This document shows, in pieces, positions 24,201 through 33,099 of a stretch of 64,000 nt of DNA. The notes beneath the pieces are model-generated. The model had not been told where the DNA came from. It made no database searches and saw only the letters and a program-made list of their open reading frames with translations. The position numbers and the translations under genes are program-made. The first letter of the stretch is position 1; every line of letters starts with the position of its first letter. The stretch lies in contig NZ_JBKBHD010000001.1 of NCBI RefSeq assembly GCF_046297875.1, forward strand, positions 2,108,001 through 2,172,000, read 5' to 3'. This stretch comes from Parvibaculum sp046297875. Lineage in GTDB: Bacteria; Pseudomonadota; Alphaproteobacteria; Parvibaculales; Parvibaculaceae.

Positions 24201-25005
24201 TTCCTTTCAGGACGAATTGCCGCCGCGGCGCGAGCCCCCGGCCTTCAATGTGCCGGGGCCGGTGCTTCTGCTGCTGCTGGCGATCGTCGCGGTTCATGCC
24301 GTGGTGTCGCTTGGCGACTGGCCACTGCGCGAACAGGTGCTGATCTGGTTCGCGCTGTTTCCCTCACGCTACAGCCCCGAAACAAGCCAGATCGCGCATC
24401 TGTTGCCGGGCGGTTTCGCGGCTGCCGTCTGGACGCCGATCACCTACACCTTTCTGCATGGCGGCTGGGAGCATCTTTTCGTCAATTCAATCTGGCTGCT
24501 TGCCTTCGGCTCGCCGCTGGCGCAGCGCTTCGGCGCCCGGCGTTTCTTTATCTTCTATTTCCTTTGCGGCGCTGCGGGCGCCGCGCTGCATGTCTTTCTG
24601 CATCCGGGTTCCGACATTCCGGTCGTCGGCGCATCCGCCGCGATTTCCGGGCTGATGGGCGGGGCAGCGCGCTTCGTGTTTCTGTCCGACGGGCCGCTCG
24701 GCGCGCTGGGCGGCAGGGGAGCGATGACGGGGCCGCGGCGCCGGGCCGGCATTTTCGCCTCGCTCCGCGACCGGCGGGTGCTGATTTTCGTGGGTGTCTG
24801 GATCGGCCTCAATTTTCTCTTCGGCGCGACGGCGTTGAGCGGTGTACTCGGCGTGACTTCGCAAGTTGCCTGGGAGGCGCATCTTGGCGGCTTCCTGATG
24901 GGACTTCTCGTTTTCGGCCTTTTTGACCCGCTGCGCTGGTCGCCTTCGGGCGGGCCGGGCAATGTCGGCTATGGCGAGTGGCTGGGCGAAGACCCACGCG
25001 AGTGA
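24193..25005 (+). CDS. Rhomboid-family intramembrane serine protease
   Basis: A 270-residue protein with about six membrane helices. The catalytic Ser is in VVGASAAISGLMGG (GxS), the catalytic His in EAHLGGFLMG, and the upstream oxyanion helix shows HGGWEHLFVNSIWLLAFG with the conserved His and Asn. The motif reads GASAA rather than the commoner GASGA. A cytoplasmic insert of about 35 residues (GRGAMTGPRRRAGIF) lies between helices 4 and 5. It cleaves membrane proteins; substrates unknown. It overlaps the isomerase gene by 8 bp. Confidence 0.9.
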   Translation: MADSFQDELPPRREPPAFNVPGPVLLLLLAIVAVHAVVSLGDWPLREQVLIWFALFPSRYSPETSQIAHLLPGGFAAAVWTPITYTFLHGGWEHLFVNSIWLLAFGSPLAQRFGARRFFIFYFLCGAAGAALHVFLHPGSDIPVVGASAAISGLMGGAARFVFLSDGPLGALGGRGAMTGPRRRAGIFASLRDRRVLIFVGVWIGLNFLFGATALSGVLGVTSQVAWEAHLGGFLMGLLVFGLFDPLRWSPSGGPGNVGYGEWLGEDPRE

Positions 25006-25072
25006 GGCTGCTTATTGAATTGGGCCGGAGAGAAACCACATAGTGGGGAGGCCCTTTAATGAGGAGGACTTC

Positions 25073-25405
25073 ATGAGCGACACGTCTGCGGATTCTGGCG
25101 CGCATTCCGGCGGCCAAAGCGGCTTCGACGGCGACGCTTCGTCGGGCCGGAAGGAACTCTGGATCCGGCTGCTCTACATGATCGGATACTGGATTCTCGG
25201 CAATATCGCGTTCTCCGTTGCGATTTTCCTCGCCGCGGTGCAATTCGTGGTGGTGCTCATCACGGGTAACAAGAACGAGGAGCTTCGCAGCTTCAGCCGC
25301 AATCTCATCCAGTATGTCTGGGAATGTCTCGCCTTCGTGATTTTCGCGCGGGACGAAAAACCGTTTCCGCTCGGCCGCTTTCCCTCGGTGACTAGCCCCG
25401 AGTGA
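25073..25405 (+). CDS. DUF4389 family membrane protein
   Basis: A 110-residue protein starting at ATG 25073, after GAGGAGGA. An N-terminal Ser/Gly/Asp-rich tail of 27 residues precedes two membrane segments (LYMIGYWILGNIAFSVAIFL and AVQFVVVLITG). The end EEKPFPLG is typical of DUF4389 proteins (DEKPFPLGRFP here). Function unknown. It converges on the TetR gene with a 14-bp overlap of the coding ends. Confidence 0.85.
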   Translation: MSDTSADSGAHSGGQSGFDGDASSGRKELWIRLLYMIGYWILGNIAFSVAIFLAAVQFVVVLITGNKNEELRSFSRNLIQYVWECLAFVIFARDEKPFPLGRFPSVTSPE

Positions 25406-26066
25406 AGCTCTCGAATTTTTCGAGACCTTTCGGCGTCAGCAGGCCGCGCAGGATCGCTTCGGTCGTCAGATTGAAGCGCTTCTCCGCGGCCTCTCTATTT
25501 TCGTGGAAGCCCGCCAGTTCAAGGCTGCAATGGCCATGTACGGCGGACCAGAGCGCGCCAGCGAGCTCGTCCGGCTCTCTGTCCGAAGGGAAAGTTCCAT
25601 CTGCGATGCAGGCTTCGACCGCGCTCAGCATGATCTGGTAGGAGGCATGCTGCGAGACGCCGCGGGCGGCGGGCTCTGCCGTTTCCTTGTGGTGAAGCGA
25701 ATCCGGGATGGGCAGGGTGGCGCTGATCATCAGCGCGTAATAGGACGGGTTCTTGAGGGCGAAGCCGCGATAGGCGCGGGCAAGCTCGCCAAGCCAGAGC
25801 AGCGGCTCGTCATGCTTCGGCGCGGCGGATTCTGCGGCGGCGAGGCGGTCGAAGGCTTCCTCGAACAGGGCGGCGATGAGACCGTCCTTGCCGCCAAAGG
25901 CCGTGTATACCGCCATTGTGGAGGTGCCGACGCGGGAGGCTAGCTTTCTCAGCGAAATGGAATCCGGGCCGCCATGTACCAACATTTCGCTCGCAGCATC
26001 GAGCAGCGCCTCGCGCTGCGCGAGACGCTTCTTTCCAGCAGTGCTTTCGGGTTCGGCGATCGTCAT
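25392..26066 (-). CDS. TetR-family transcriptional regulator
   Basis: A 224-residue protein. Residues 15-60 form the TetR DNA-binding domain (ALLDAASEMLVHGGPDSISLRKLASRVGTSTMAVYTAFGGKDGL, a helix-turn-helix). The helical rest binds an unknown ligand (YRGFALKNPSYYALMIS is typical). It is divergent from the carotenoid-oxygenase gene with 103 bp between, and a 13-bp palindrome lies in that gap, so it probably represses that gene and itself. Confidence 0.9.
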   Translation of the reverse strand: MTIAEPESTAGKKRLAQREALLDAASEMLVHGGPDSISLRKLASRVGTSTMAVYTAFGGKDGLIAALFEEAFDRLAAAESAAPKHDEPLLWLGELARAYRGFALKNPSYYALMISATLPIPDSLHHKETAEPAARGVSQHASYQIMLSAVEACIADGTFPSDREPDELAGALWSAVHGHCSLELAGFHENREAAEKRFNLTTEAILRGLLTPKGLEKFESFTRG

Positions 26067-26121
26067 TCGATCTCTATCGAACAGGCTTGACGGTGTGTCC
26101 AGCGATATCTAAGCTCCGCAA

Positions 26122-26134
26122 ATAACACTGTTAT
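26122..26134. promoter_or_regulatory. Candidate TetR operator
   Basis: ATAACA-C-TGTTAT is a perfect 13-bp palindrome in the gap between the TetR gene and the carotenoid-oxygenase gene, 36 bases from the latter's start. Size and placement suit a TetR-family dimer. It may overlap a promoter for the plus-strand gene. Confidence 0.5.
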
Positions 26135-26169
26135 AAACACGCGCAAGCGCGAAGCGGAGAAGTTGCCCC

Positions 26170-27600
26170 ATGTCGAATCCCTTTCCCGACAATCCCTTCT
26201 TTGCCGGAAATTTCGCGCCTGTGATGGCCGAGTGCGATGCGCCTGACCTGATCGTGACGGATGGCGAGCTGCCGCGCGATTTCGCGGGCACGCTTTACCG
26301 CAACGGGCCGAACCCGATGTTTCCGCCGCTCGGGCATCAGCATCACTGGTTTCTTGGCGAAGGCATGATCCATGCGATCCATGTCGAGAACGGCAAGGCG
26401 AGCTATCGCAACCGGTGGGTGCGCACCGAGCAATATGAGGTGCAGCGCGAGGCCGGCGAGCGGCTTGTGCCGACCTCATTCGGCGGCGCAGCGCTGCCGG
26501 GCGCAGAAGGCGTGAAGCGCAATGTCGCGAATACGAATGTCGTCTGGCATGCGGGCAAGCTGCTTGCGCTGGACGAGGGAAGTTCGCCGGTCGCGATGGA
26601 TGGCGACACGCTGGAGACGCAGGGCTCGTGGACCTTCGAGAGCAAGTATTCAGGCCCGATGACGGCGCATCCGAAATTCGATCCGCGCACCGGCGAGATG
26701 CATTTCTTCGGCTACATGGCGGCGGGCCCGGCAAGCCCCGACATTTCCTATCAGGTGGTGAATGCGAAGGGCGAACTGATCCGTAGCGATATGTTCAAGG
26801 CGCCTTATGCCAGCATGGTGCATGACTTCATCGTGACAGACGAACACGTCATCTTCCCGATCTTTCCGGCGACGATCGATGTGGAGCGCATCATGAAGGG
26901 CGGGCCGGTGATCGCCTGGGATCCGGATGCGGGCACGCATATCGGCATCATGGCGCGGGACGCGAGCATCGACACGATCCGCTGGTTCAAGGGCGACCCT
27001 TGCTATGTCTATCACCCGATGAATGCCTTCACGAGCCATGAAGGCGGGCGGACGCGGGTGCATGCCGACATGATGAAATACAGCCGTGTACCGCTGTTCC
27101 CGAGCGCGGACGGGACGCGGCCGCCGAGCAGCCTTGAGGACGAGCAGGGGCTGCTGGTGCGCTGGACTTTCGATCTCGACAGCAACTCCGACAGCTATAC
27201 GGAAGAGGTGCTTACCGATCTTGGCGGAGAGTTCCCGCGCCTAGACGAACGCTTTGCGGGGCATGGCTACCGCCACGGCTATTACGCGGCGATGCACAGG
27301 CCAAAGGAACAGAAAGGGTCGTCCTTCGATACGCTGGTCCATATCGATCTCGAGACGGGCAAGCGCAGGGAATGGGAACCCGGCAAGGGCCGCTATGTGC
27401 ATGAGCCGATCTTCGTGCCGCGCAAGGAGAAGGCGGCGGAAGGCGATGGATATATCGTCTCGCTCGTCTATGACAGCGCGCGCAATATCAGCGACTTCGT
27501 GGTGCTCGACACGGACGATGTGTCGAAGGGGCCGATCGCGCGCGTGGAACTGCCGCAGCGCGTGCCGTTCGGCTTCCACGGCAACTGGCGGAACGCCTAG
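26170..27600 (+). CDS. Carotenoid/lignostilbene cleavage oxygenase family protein
   Basis: A 476-residue member of the carotenoid oxygenase family. The iron-binding histidines can be placed in the usual four contexts: MTAHPKFDP, MVHDFIVTDEH, YHPMNAF, and FGFHGNW at the C-terminus. FAGTLYRNGPNPMF opens the propeller. These non-haem iron enzymes cleave double bonds of apocarotenoids or stilbenes. No carotenoid genes are near, and with a TetR regulator beside it a catabolic role on an aromatic or terpene-like compound is plausible. Its TAG stop shares CTAG with the convergent gene. Confidence 0.9.
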   Translation: MSNPFPDNPFFAGNFAPVMAECDAPDLIVTDGELPRDFAGTLYRNGPNPMFPPLGHQHHWFLGEGMIHAIHVENGKASYRNRWVRTEQYEVQREAGERLVPTSFGGAALPGAEGVKRNVANTNVVWHAGKLLALDEGSSPVAMDGDTLETQGSWTFESKYSGPMTAHPKFDPRTGEMHFFGYMAAGPASPDISYQVVNAKGELIRSDMFKAPYASMVHDFIVTDEHVIFPIFPATIDVERIMKGGPVIAWDPDAGTHIGIMARDASIDTIRWFKGDPCYVYHPMNAFTSHEGGRTRVHADMMKYSRVPLFPSADGTRPPSSLEDEQGLLVRWTFDLDSNSDSYTEEVLTDLGGEFPRLDERFAGHGYRHGYYAAMHRPKEQKGSSFDTLVHIDLETGKRREWEPGKGRYVHEPIFVPRKEKAAEGDGYIVSLVYDSARNISDFVVLDTDDVSKGPIARVELPQRVPFGFHGNWRNA

Positions 27601-28202
27601 AAGAGCGGTTCCTCGTAGATGGGCTCGCCGTCAAGCCTGAGCTGCTTGATGGCGGGCGTGCCGTCCCTGCCGAGCGCGACATCGATGGTGATGCGGCCGG
27701 CATTCCGGCTGTCTTCAAGCTCGCGGCCTTCGCCTTCCGGCACGAAATAGCTTTCGATGCCATAGGTGACGAAGGCGCTTCCGCAATCGGGACAAGGCGG
27801 GCGCCGGCCCTCTTCCCCGTCCATCGCGTCACCGGCAAAGACGTCCTGCATGATGTTGGTCACGCGGCCGCGCATGATGGCATTGCCCGGGCCTGCTTCC
27901 CGGAATTCGCGCCAGGCGGCGACGGGTTTCCAGAGTTTACCTTCCGGGGCCAGTTCCACATAGACCGGCTTGCCGCGCTCAAATTCATCGTCGCCGTCGA
28001 GATCGCCGAGTGCGAGCTGGGAAATCGCAAAATTCAGGATCACGTAATGCCCGCGGAAAAGATCGCGCGGGTCGATGGGCGCCGTTTCGAGCGTGACGAC
28101 AATGGGTGAGCGCAGCAGCGACACGCGTTCCCAGACCATCGCGCCTAGGAAGGCCGACTGGCCGATGGCGAGCGCGAAGACGGCGAGGGCAAAGCGGCTC
28201 AT
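27597..28202 (-). CDS. GDYXXLXY-domain membrane protein
   Basis: A 201-residue protein. A single N-terminal span (FALAVFALAIGQSAFLGAMVW) precedes a region, probably periplasmic, with the family motif as DLFRGHYVILNF (canonically GDYxxLxY, here with His in place of Asp). A Cys pair (CPDC) and ESYFVPEGEGRELE follow. The family has no assigned reaction. Its start overlaps the upstream DUF2157 stop by 4 bp, and the two domains usually occur together, so they probably form one complex. Confidence 0.85.
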   Translation of the reverse strand: MSRFALAVFALAIGQSAFLGAMVWERVSLLRSPIVVTLETAPIDPRDLFRGHYVILNFAISQLALGDLDGDDEFERGKPVYVELAPEGKLWKPVAAWREFREAGPGNAIMRGRVTNIMQDVFAGDAMDGEEGRRPPCPDCGSAFVTYGIESYFVPEGEGRELEDSRNAGRITIDVALGRDGTPAIKQLRLDGEPIYEEPLF

Positions 28203-29491
28203 GATGCACCTCCTGTCGTCGCCACGAGGCGCCTTCGCATGCGCTCCATTATGAAGGCGCCTGCGATGAGAAGGATGCCGCCGGCAGCGAAGAAGAGGGC
28301 TGTGTCGAGCAGCGTGCCCAGCGTTTCGAAATAGAGCCAGAGAAGTTCGGCGCCGAAGGCGATGAAGCCGAAATTGACGGCGAAGCGCCATTCGCGCGAT
28401 GCGCCGTAAGAGACGAGCCAGGCCGACAGCGCGAGGAAGAGGGCGGCGTAGAGCCACGGGATGAGCGCCGCGTTCGATGCTTCGACATAGGGATAGGCGA
28501 GGGCGGCGAGGGCGATTGCGCCGATGCCGGCGGCATTTCGCGGCTCGATCAGCTTGCGCGTAAGGACAAGCGCAAGGAGCGCCGCAAGGACGGCTGCCAT
28601 GCCGATGCAGATGACGATTCCGGTATTGGTCGCATCTTCGCGCAGCTCATTGGTGGGCGGTTCGAGCTGAAAAACCCAGAAAAGGGCAAAACCGATGACG
28701 ATGGCATAGGCCTGGGCGGTGGCAGCAAAGCGCGGTGCACGCCCCTCGACGATGAGGGCGGCAAGCCAAACGACGAGGGCTTCAAATACGAAGAAGATGA
28801 GGAGCCAGACAGGCTCAATGCCGAAACTGTCTGAAATAGCGGCCACGTTCACCGCCTGCCAGACGAAGCCCGCGATCAGCACGAGATGGAAGCCGGGCCC
28901 CCACGCGAGGCGCAGCGCGACGAGGGCAGACACCGCCCAGAGAATCCAGAAGGGCCAATGCGGCACCGTATCATCGAGCTGCCAGGCGAAGACCGACCAG
29001 ATGACGGTGAGCAGAATGCCGAGTGCAAGGGCAGGGCGCGACGGCAGCAGGAGCGCTGCGGCAAGCGAAGCGATCGCCCAGGCGAGGACGCCAGCCGGAT
29101 CGTCCGTGACGATGTGATAGATCTGCGCGATCAGCATAATGCCCGCGCCGAAGAGCGCGAGGCCCGCCAGAACGGCCGCCTGCGCATAGGCCGGATGGTT
29201 CCGCTTCTCCAGCATGATGGCGGCGATCCAGGCGGCCCACATGGCGCCGAAGATCATGACGAGTTTCACGAGCTTCGGAATTTCATTCCAGTTCGCTGCG
29301 ACGAAGCTCATCGCGGCAAAGCCGATCAGCACCGCGCCGAGAATTGCGAGGATCGCAGGCATGCGCCGGGCGGATGGGCGCTCTTCCGAGGCTTTCAGGA
29401 TGAGTTCCGCATTGGCGGGAGTGACCCAGCCGCGCTCGATCCAGAGGTCGATATCGGATTTCAGTTTGCGGAGATAGGCGCGCTGCCACAT
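28199..29491 (-). CDS. DUF2157 polytopic membrane protein
   Basis: A 430-residue protein from ATG 29491. A helical soluble head (LRKLKSDIDLWIERGWVTPANAELIL, the DUF2157 signature) is followed by about 12 hydrophobic helices. The remainder is Ala/Leu-rich. Together with the downstream GDYXXLXY gene this is a common bacterial pair of unknown function. An in-frame upstream ATG would add a poorly coding stretch. Confidence 0.88.
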   Translation of the reverse strand: MWQRAYLRKLKSDIDLWIERGWVTPANAELILKASEERPSARRMPAILAILGAVLIGFAAMSFVAANWNEIPKLVKLVMIFGAMWAAWIAAIMLEKRNHPAYAQAAVLAGLALFGAGIMLIAQIYHIVTDDPAGVLAWAIASLAAALLLPSRPALALGILLTVIWSVFAWQLDDTVPHWPFWILWAVSALVALRLAWGPGFHLVLIAGFVWQAVNVAAISDSFGIEPVWLLIFFVFEALVVWLAALIVEGRAPRFAATAQAYAIVIGFALFWVFQLEPPTNELREDATNTGIVICIGMAAVLAALLALVLTRKLIEPRNAAGIGAIALAALAYPYVEASNAALIPWLYAALFLALSAWLVSYGASREWRFAVNFGFIAFGAELLWLYFETLGTLLDTALFFAAGGILLIAGAFIMERMRRRLVATTGGAS

Positions 29492-29760
29492 GGGTCGAGT
29501 CGTTCTTTCTGATCTGGACGCCAATCTGGCGCGGGAATTGGGACTCAACCAAGGCTGCGGCGATTATCTGCCGCGCAGCGGGGTTGTCAAAGCAGTGCCC
29601 CCAACCGTCCGGGAAATGGCCGATTCCTGCAAATTATATGTATCGCCTTGCTGGATGCGGCGGAATGTCGCATCATTTCCCCAAGGGAATGGCGCGGCGG
29701 CTTGGGGAGGCCGTTGTGGCGGGGGACCTGCCAACCGGTCCGGACACAGGAGGAGACGCT

Positions 29761-30189
29761 ATGAACGTTGCCACGATCTTGAAGGCCAAGGGTTCCGATG
29801 TGGCGACCGTGAATCCGGGTATAACGCTTTCGGAGGCCGCCATGCTGCTGACCGAACGCGGCATCGGCGCCGTCGTCGTGATGGAGGACCGCAGGGTGCT
29901 TGGCATTGTGTCGGAGCGCGACATCGTGAGGGCGGTGGCGCGTGGCGGCGCGGAGGCGCTGAAGGCGCCAGTCCGCGATGTCATGACCACGCGCGTCATC
30001 ACTTGCAGCCTGAACGACTCCGTCGATGAACTCATGGACTCGATGACGGAAGGCCGCTTCCGGCACCTGCCGGTGATCGAGAATGGCGAGCTTGCGGGCA
30101 TCGTCTCGATCGGCGACGTGGTGAAGCATCGCATTGCCGAGACGGTGATGGAGACGGAGGCGCTGCGCCTCTACATCGCCACGGGCTGA
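29761..30189 (+). CDS. CBS-domain protein
   Basis: A 142-residue protein consisting of two CBS repeats (a Bateman module). The first runs SEAAMLLTERGIGAVVVMEDRRVLGIVSERDIVR, the second DELMDSMTEGRFRHLPVIENGELAGIVSIGDVV. CBS pairs bind adenosine nucleotides and regulate partner proteins. No catalytic domain is attached. SD GGAGGAG lies upstream, and the longer frame from 29584 is rejected on composition. Confidence 0.9.
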   Translation: MNVATILKAKGSDVATVNPGITLSEAAMLLTERGIGAVVVMEDRRVLGIVSERDIVRAVARGGAEALKAPVRDVMTTRVITCSLNDSVDELMDSMTEGRFRHLPVIENGELAGIVSIGDVVKHRIAETVMETEALRLYIATG

Positions 30190-30199
30190 AACGGCGCCG

Positions 30200-31273
30200 T
30201 CAGCCGGCAAGCTCCACGATTTCCCTGATCTGAGGAATCGCTTCCTCGGCGGCTTCTTCGCCGAGCTGGATCAATTCGTCCGCGCGGTCGAAGTCGAGCA
30301 GGCTCAGATGGCCGACCTTTGGCGCAATCATGATGTCCGGCGGGTCGCCAGCCATGCGCATGCGGGCGAGGCGGTCCTGCACGATATTGAGCGAGGCGAG
30401 CATGACGCTCGCAATCCCCGGCTCGCGCCGGTCGCCGCCAATGACACGGCGCATCAGTTCCTTTTCCGGCTTCGATTTCCAGCCCAGATTGTTGAATGTC
30501 GAGCGGATACGTTCCTTGATCGGGGCGGCACCGGTTGCGGGCGCGAGAGCGTCGGCTATTTCATCTTGCGCTTCCTCGATTTCATCTTCCTCGGCGATCT
30601 GCCGTTCGATTTCGCGGAACAGCTCGTCTTCCGGCATCAGAGGCGCATTGGAGGGAATATAGCCGGGGAAGCTGCTTGAGACGCGGCGGCGCGTGGCGGG
30701 ATCGAAGGGATCGTTGTTGAGATTGACGGCGATGAGGACGCGGGCGCCGAGCGCACGGGCAACCGAGACGGGGACGGGGTTCACCAGCGCACCGTCGATC
30801 AGCCAGCGGCCTTCCATGGCAACGGGTGCGAAAACACCCGGCAGCGCATAGGACGCACGGATCGCCTTGATGAGATTTCCCTGATGCAGCCAGAGTTCAT
30901 GGCCGGTGGTGAGTTCGGTCGCGACACCGACGAATGTGCGCGGCAGATCCTCGATGCGCAGATCGCCGAGATGTTCGCGCATGAGATCGGCGAGTTTTGT
31001 ATCGCCAATCAGGCCGGAGGAGCGGAAGCGCAGATCGAGCAGGCTCAGCATGCGGCGGCGCGTCAGCGAGCGGGCGAACTCCTCCAGCGGGTCAAGCTTG
31101 CCTGCGACAAGGCAGCCGCCGACCAGCGCACCGATCGACGTGCCGGAGACGATGTCGGGTTCGATGCCCGCGCGTGAGAGCGCGCGCAGCACGCCGATAT
31201 GGGTCCAGCCGCGCGCAACGCCTGCGCCAAGTGCAATACCGATCTTCGGACGGGGCATGCGAAAATGCTTCAT
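30200..31273 (-). CDS. Patatin-like phospholipase (RssA-like)
   Basis: About 357 residues from ATG 31273 (ATG 31258 is an alternative). The patatin domain is plain: oxyanion loop GAGVARGW, nucleophile GTSIG, and catalytic Asp in IDGALVNPVPV. It hydrolyses acyl esters of lipids, probably at the membrane. The C-terminal part (after residue 200) has an acidic helical insert (EEDEIEEAQDE) and an Arg-rich region of unknown role. It lies downstream of hisI on the same strand, 102 bp apart. Confidence 0.9.
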   Translation of the reverse strand: MKHFRMPRPKIGIALGAGVARGWTHIGVLRALSRAGIEPDIVSGTSIGALVGGCLVAGKLDPLEEFARSLTRRRMLSLLDLRFRSSGLIGDTKLADLMREHLGDLRIEDLPRTFVGVATELTTGHELWLHQGNLIKAIRASYALPGVFAPVAMEGRWLIDGALVNPVPVSVARALGARVLIAVNLNNDPFDPATRRRVSSSFPGYIPSNAPLMPEDELFREIERQIAEEDEIEEAQDEIADALAPATGAAPIKERIRSTFNNLGWKSKPEKELMRRVIGGDRREPGIASVMLASLNIVQDRLARMRMAGDPPDIMIAPKVGHLSLLDFDRADELIQLGEEAAEEAIPQIREIVELAG

Positions 31274-31328
31274 GGCCGTGGAACCAAACCGAATGTCGCA
31301 CACTTGCGGCAGGTTCGTCCTGCCGGTT

Positions 31329-31347
31329 CTCCCCCGCATATGGGGAG
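31329..31347. repeat. Short CTCCCC/GGGGAG inverted repeat
   Basis: CTCCCC (31329-31334) and GGGGAG (31342-31347) flank seven bases between hisI and the patatin gene. This kind of short palindrome is common in Rhizobiales intergenic DNA. No T tract on either strand, so a terminator is unlikely. Confidence 0.35.
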
Positions 31348-31375
31348 AGGTGTGATCGCATTCGAGGCTGCGCTT

Positions 31376-31816
31376 CTACTCCTGAACGGAAGCTGAAAGC
31401 TTTTGTTCCCCGGTGGGCTGAAGTGCCGCAGGCTCTCCCTTCGGCACGCGGCGGTAGAAGCAGGAGCGGTAGCCGACGTGGCAGCAGCCGCCGTCGCCTG
31501 CGACTTCGACCTTCAGCCAGACCGTGTCCTGGTCGCAGTCCGTTCTAAGTTCGACGACGGTCTGGATCTGCCCGGACGTATCGCCCTTGTGCCAGAGTTC
31601 GTTGCGCGAGCGGCTCCAGTACCAGGCTTCGCCCGTTTCGATTGTACGGGCGAGGGCTTCGGCGTTCATCCAGGCGACCATGAGGAGTTCGCCCGTCTTC
31701 GCGTCCGTCGTGACGGCGGTGACGAGACCCTTGTCGTCGAATTTCGGCGCGAAGACCGAACCTTCCTCGGTTTCGCTCTTGCTGCTGCAAGTGCCGAAAG
31801 GGTGTTCGTTGCACAT
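31376..31816 (-). CDS. hisI: Phosphoribosyl-AMP cyclohydrolase
   Basis: About 146 residues. It opens the ring of phosphoribosyl-AMP in histidine synthesis. The family motifs are present: MVAWMNAEALARTIETGEAWYWSRSR, the metal-binding DCDQD, and the zinc Cys region GDGGCCHVGYRSCFYR. It lacks the HisE domain, as is usual in alphaproteobacteria. An upstream ATG at 31861 falls inside the folE terminator, so 31816 is preferred. The tail after GYRSCFYR (about 28 residues) is low-complexity. Confidence 0.95.
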   Translation of the reverse strand: MCNEHPFGTCSSKSETEEGSVFAPKFDDKGLVTAVTTDAKTGELLMVAWMNAEALARTIETGEAWYWSRSRNELWHKGDTSGQIQTVVELRTDCDQDTVWLKVEVAGDGGCCHVGYRSCFYRRVPKGEPAALQPTGEQKLSASVQE

Positions 31817-31843
31817 GGTTTCATTCCCTCTGGGCGGGACGCA

Positions 31844-31879
31844 AAGAAAAGGCCCCGCCATTCAGATGAAGGCGGGGCC
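31844..31879 (-). terminator. Rho-independent terminator of folE
   Basis: GGCCCCGCC (31851-31859) pairs with GGCGGGGCC (31871-31879) around an 11-base loop. On the minus strand it is followed by TTTTCTTTGC. It lies about 30 bp beyond the folE stop and just before the hisI start, so hisI must have its own promoter or depend on readthrough. Confidence 0.88.
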
Positions 31880-31907
31880 CTTTGTCAAAGCCTGAGGCTT
31901 CAAACGG

Positions 31908-32543
31908 TCAGTATCCGCGGATCATCTGCATGAACCGGGCTTCCATGCGGGGATCGTCGCGGAAGACGCCGGTGAACTGCGTGGTGATGGTGGCGACATC
32001 GGGCTTCTTGATGCCGCGCGTCGTCATGCACTGATGCTTCGCCTCGATGAGGATCGCAACGCCCTGGGGGGCGAGCGCCGCATTGATCGTGTCGGCGATC
32101 TGCGCCGTCATGGTCTCCTGCGTCTGCAGGCGCTTGGCGTAGATTTCGATGACGCGGGCGAGCTTCGAGATGCCGACGACCTTCTTGGTCGGCACATAGG
32201 CGACATGGGCACGGCCGAGAATCGCGACCATGTGATGCTCGCAATGCGACTCGATGTTGATGTCGCGGAGCATGACCATGTCCTGATAGCCCTCGACTTC
32301 CTCGAAGGTGCGGGTCAGCTCCTTGAAGGGGTCTTCGTTGTAGCCTTCGAAGAATTCCTCATAGGCGCGGACGACGCGGGCGGGCGTGTCGATCAGGCCT
32401 TCGCGGTCCGGGTTGTCACCTGCCCAGGCGATCAGCGTCCGCACGGCGGCTTCGGCTTCCTCGCGGGAAGGCTTCGCCACCAGGGCAAGGCGATCGTCTT
32501 CGGTCTGGGCGCGGAGCCCATCAACAGCAGCATTCATGTCCAT
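31908..32543 (-). CDS. folE: GTP cyclohydrolase I
   Basis: A 211-residue FolE converting GTP to dihydroneopterin triphosphate for folate synthesis. The zinc and active-site residues are visible: ESHCEHHMVAILGRAHVAYVP (Cys and His), KVVGISKLARVIEIYAKRLQTQE, and EAKHQCMTTRGI (second Cys). The N-terminal 35 residues are variable. Two ATGs (32543 and 32537) are possible starts. It is followed by a strong terminator. Confidence 0.95.
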   Translation of the reverse strand: MDMNAAVDGLRAQTEDDRLALVAKPSREEAEAAVRTLIAWAGDNPDREGLIDTPARVVRAYEEFFEGYNEDPFKELTRTFEEVEGYQDMVMLRDINIESHCEHHMVAILGRAHVAYVPTKKVVGISKLARVIEIYAKRLQTQETMTAQIADTINAALAPQGVAILIEAKHQCMTTRGIKKPDVATITTQFTGVFRDDPRMEARFMQMIRGY

Positions 32544-33099
32544 TCGACCAATCTCGTTTAGGGGTTTCCCGGCATTTCCGTCCCTTTCGGGCCGGGGGCG
32601 TCCGGTTCAAGTCACGGGCCTTTCCTTAGCGGAACAACCCATTTTGCCCATCAAGCACGGGGTCTTATGCCATGCTGAAGTTGATGTGACATCGGCTCAA
32701 CCTTGCATATAGCCTTGCGCAAACGGCCTATCAAGGGTGCGAGGATGCCGATATCCCGCAAAATGGTGGTGAGGCATCGTCCCAGCGGCCTCACTGTTTA
32801 GACGAGGAAACCGGCCGTTTGGTTCTCTTTCGGGGGCAGAATCCTGCGGTCCCTGGTTAATTCTTAAACCTTGCCACCGAGCATGGGCTTCGCTAACAGA
32901 GTGGCAGGCTGGCGTTGCGGCCAGCGGCTGGCAAAGGGTTCCGAAGGTGACACAGCGCGTCATCACATGTTGCCGAACTTCGCGTTGCCTGACGGGCGGC
33001 TGCGCCGGCACCTGCGCGCCCGGCTGTCCCACTATCTGAGGCCCGTCTCGCGGCGGGCATGAGGATGAAGCCCCTGCCGACGACCGAATGGCCCGACCG
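32544..33099. other. 556-bp intergenic region between folE and cysS
   Basis: The largest non-coding gap in the window. It holds divergent promoters for folE and cysS. Short frames occur on both strands but none has an RBS and neighbour-like codon use. A/T-rich bases lie near 32855-32870. I looked for a tRNA, riboswitch or transposase remnant and saw none. Confidence 0.5.

Noticed and set aside
32544..33099. tRNA, T-box or other leader RNA before cysS
   Set aside because: No cloverleaf or T-box-like core found; T-boxes are not expected in this group.
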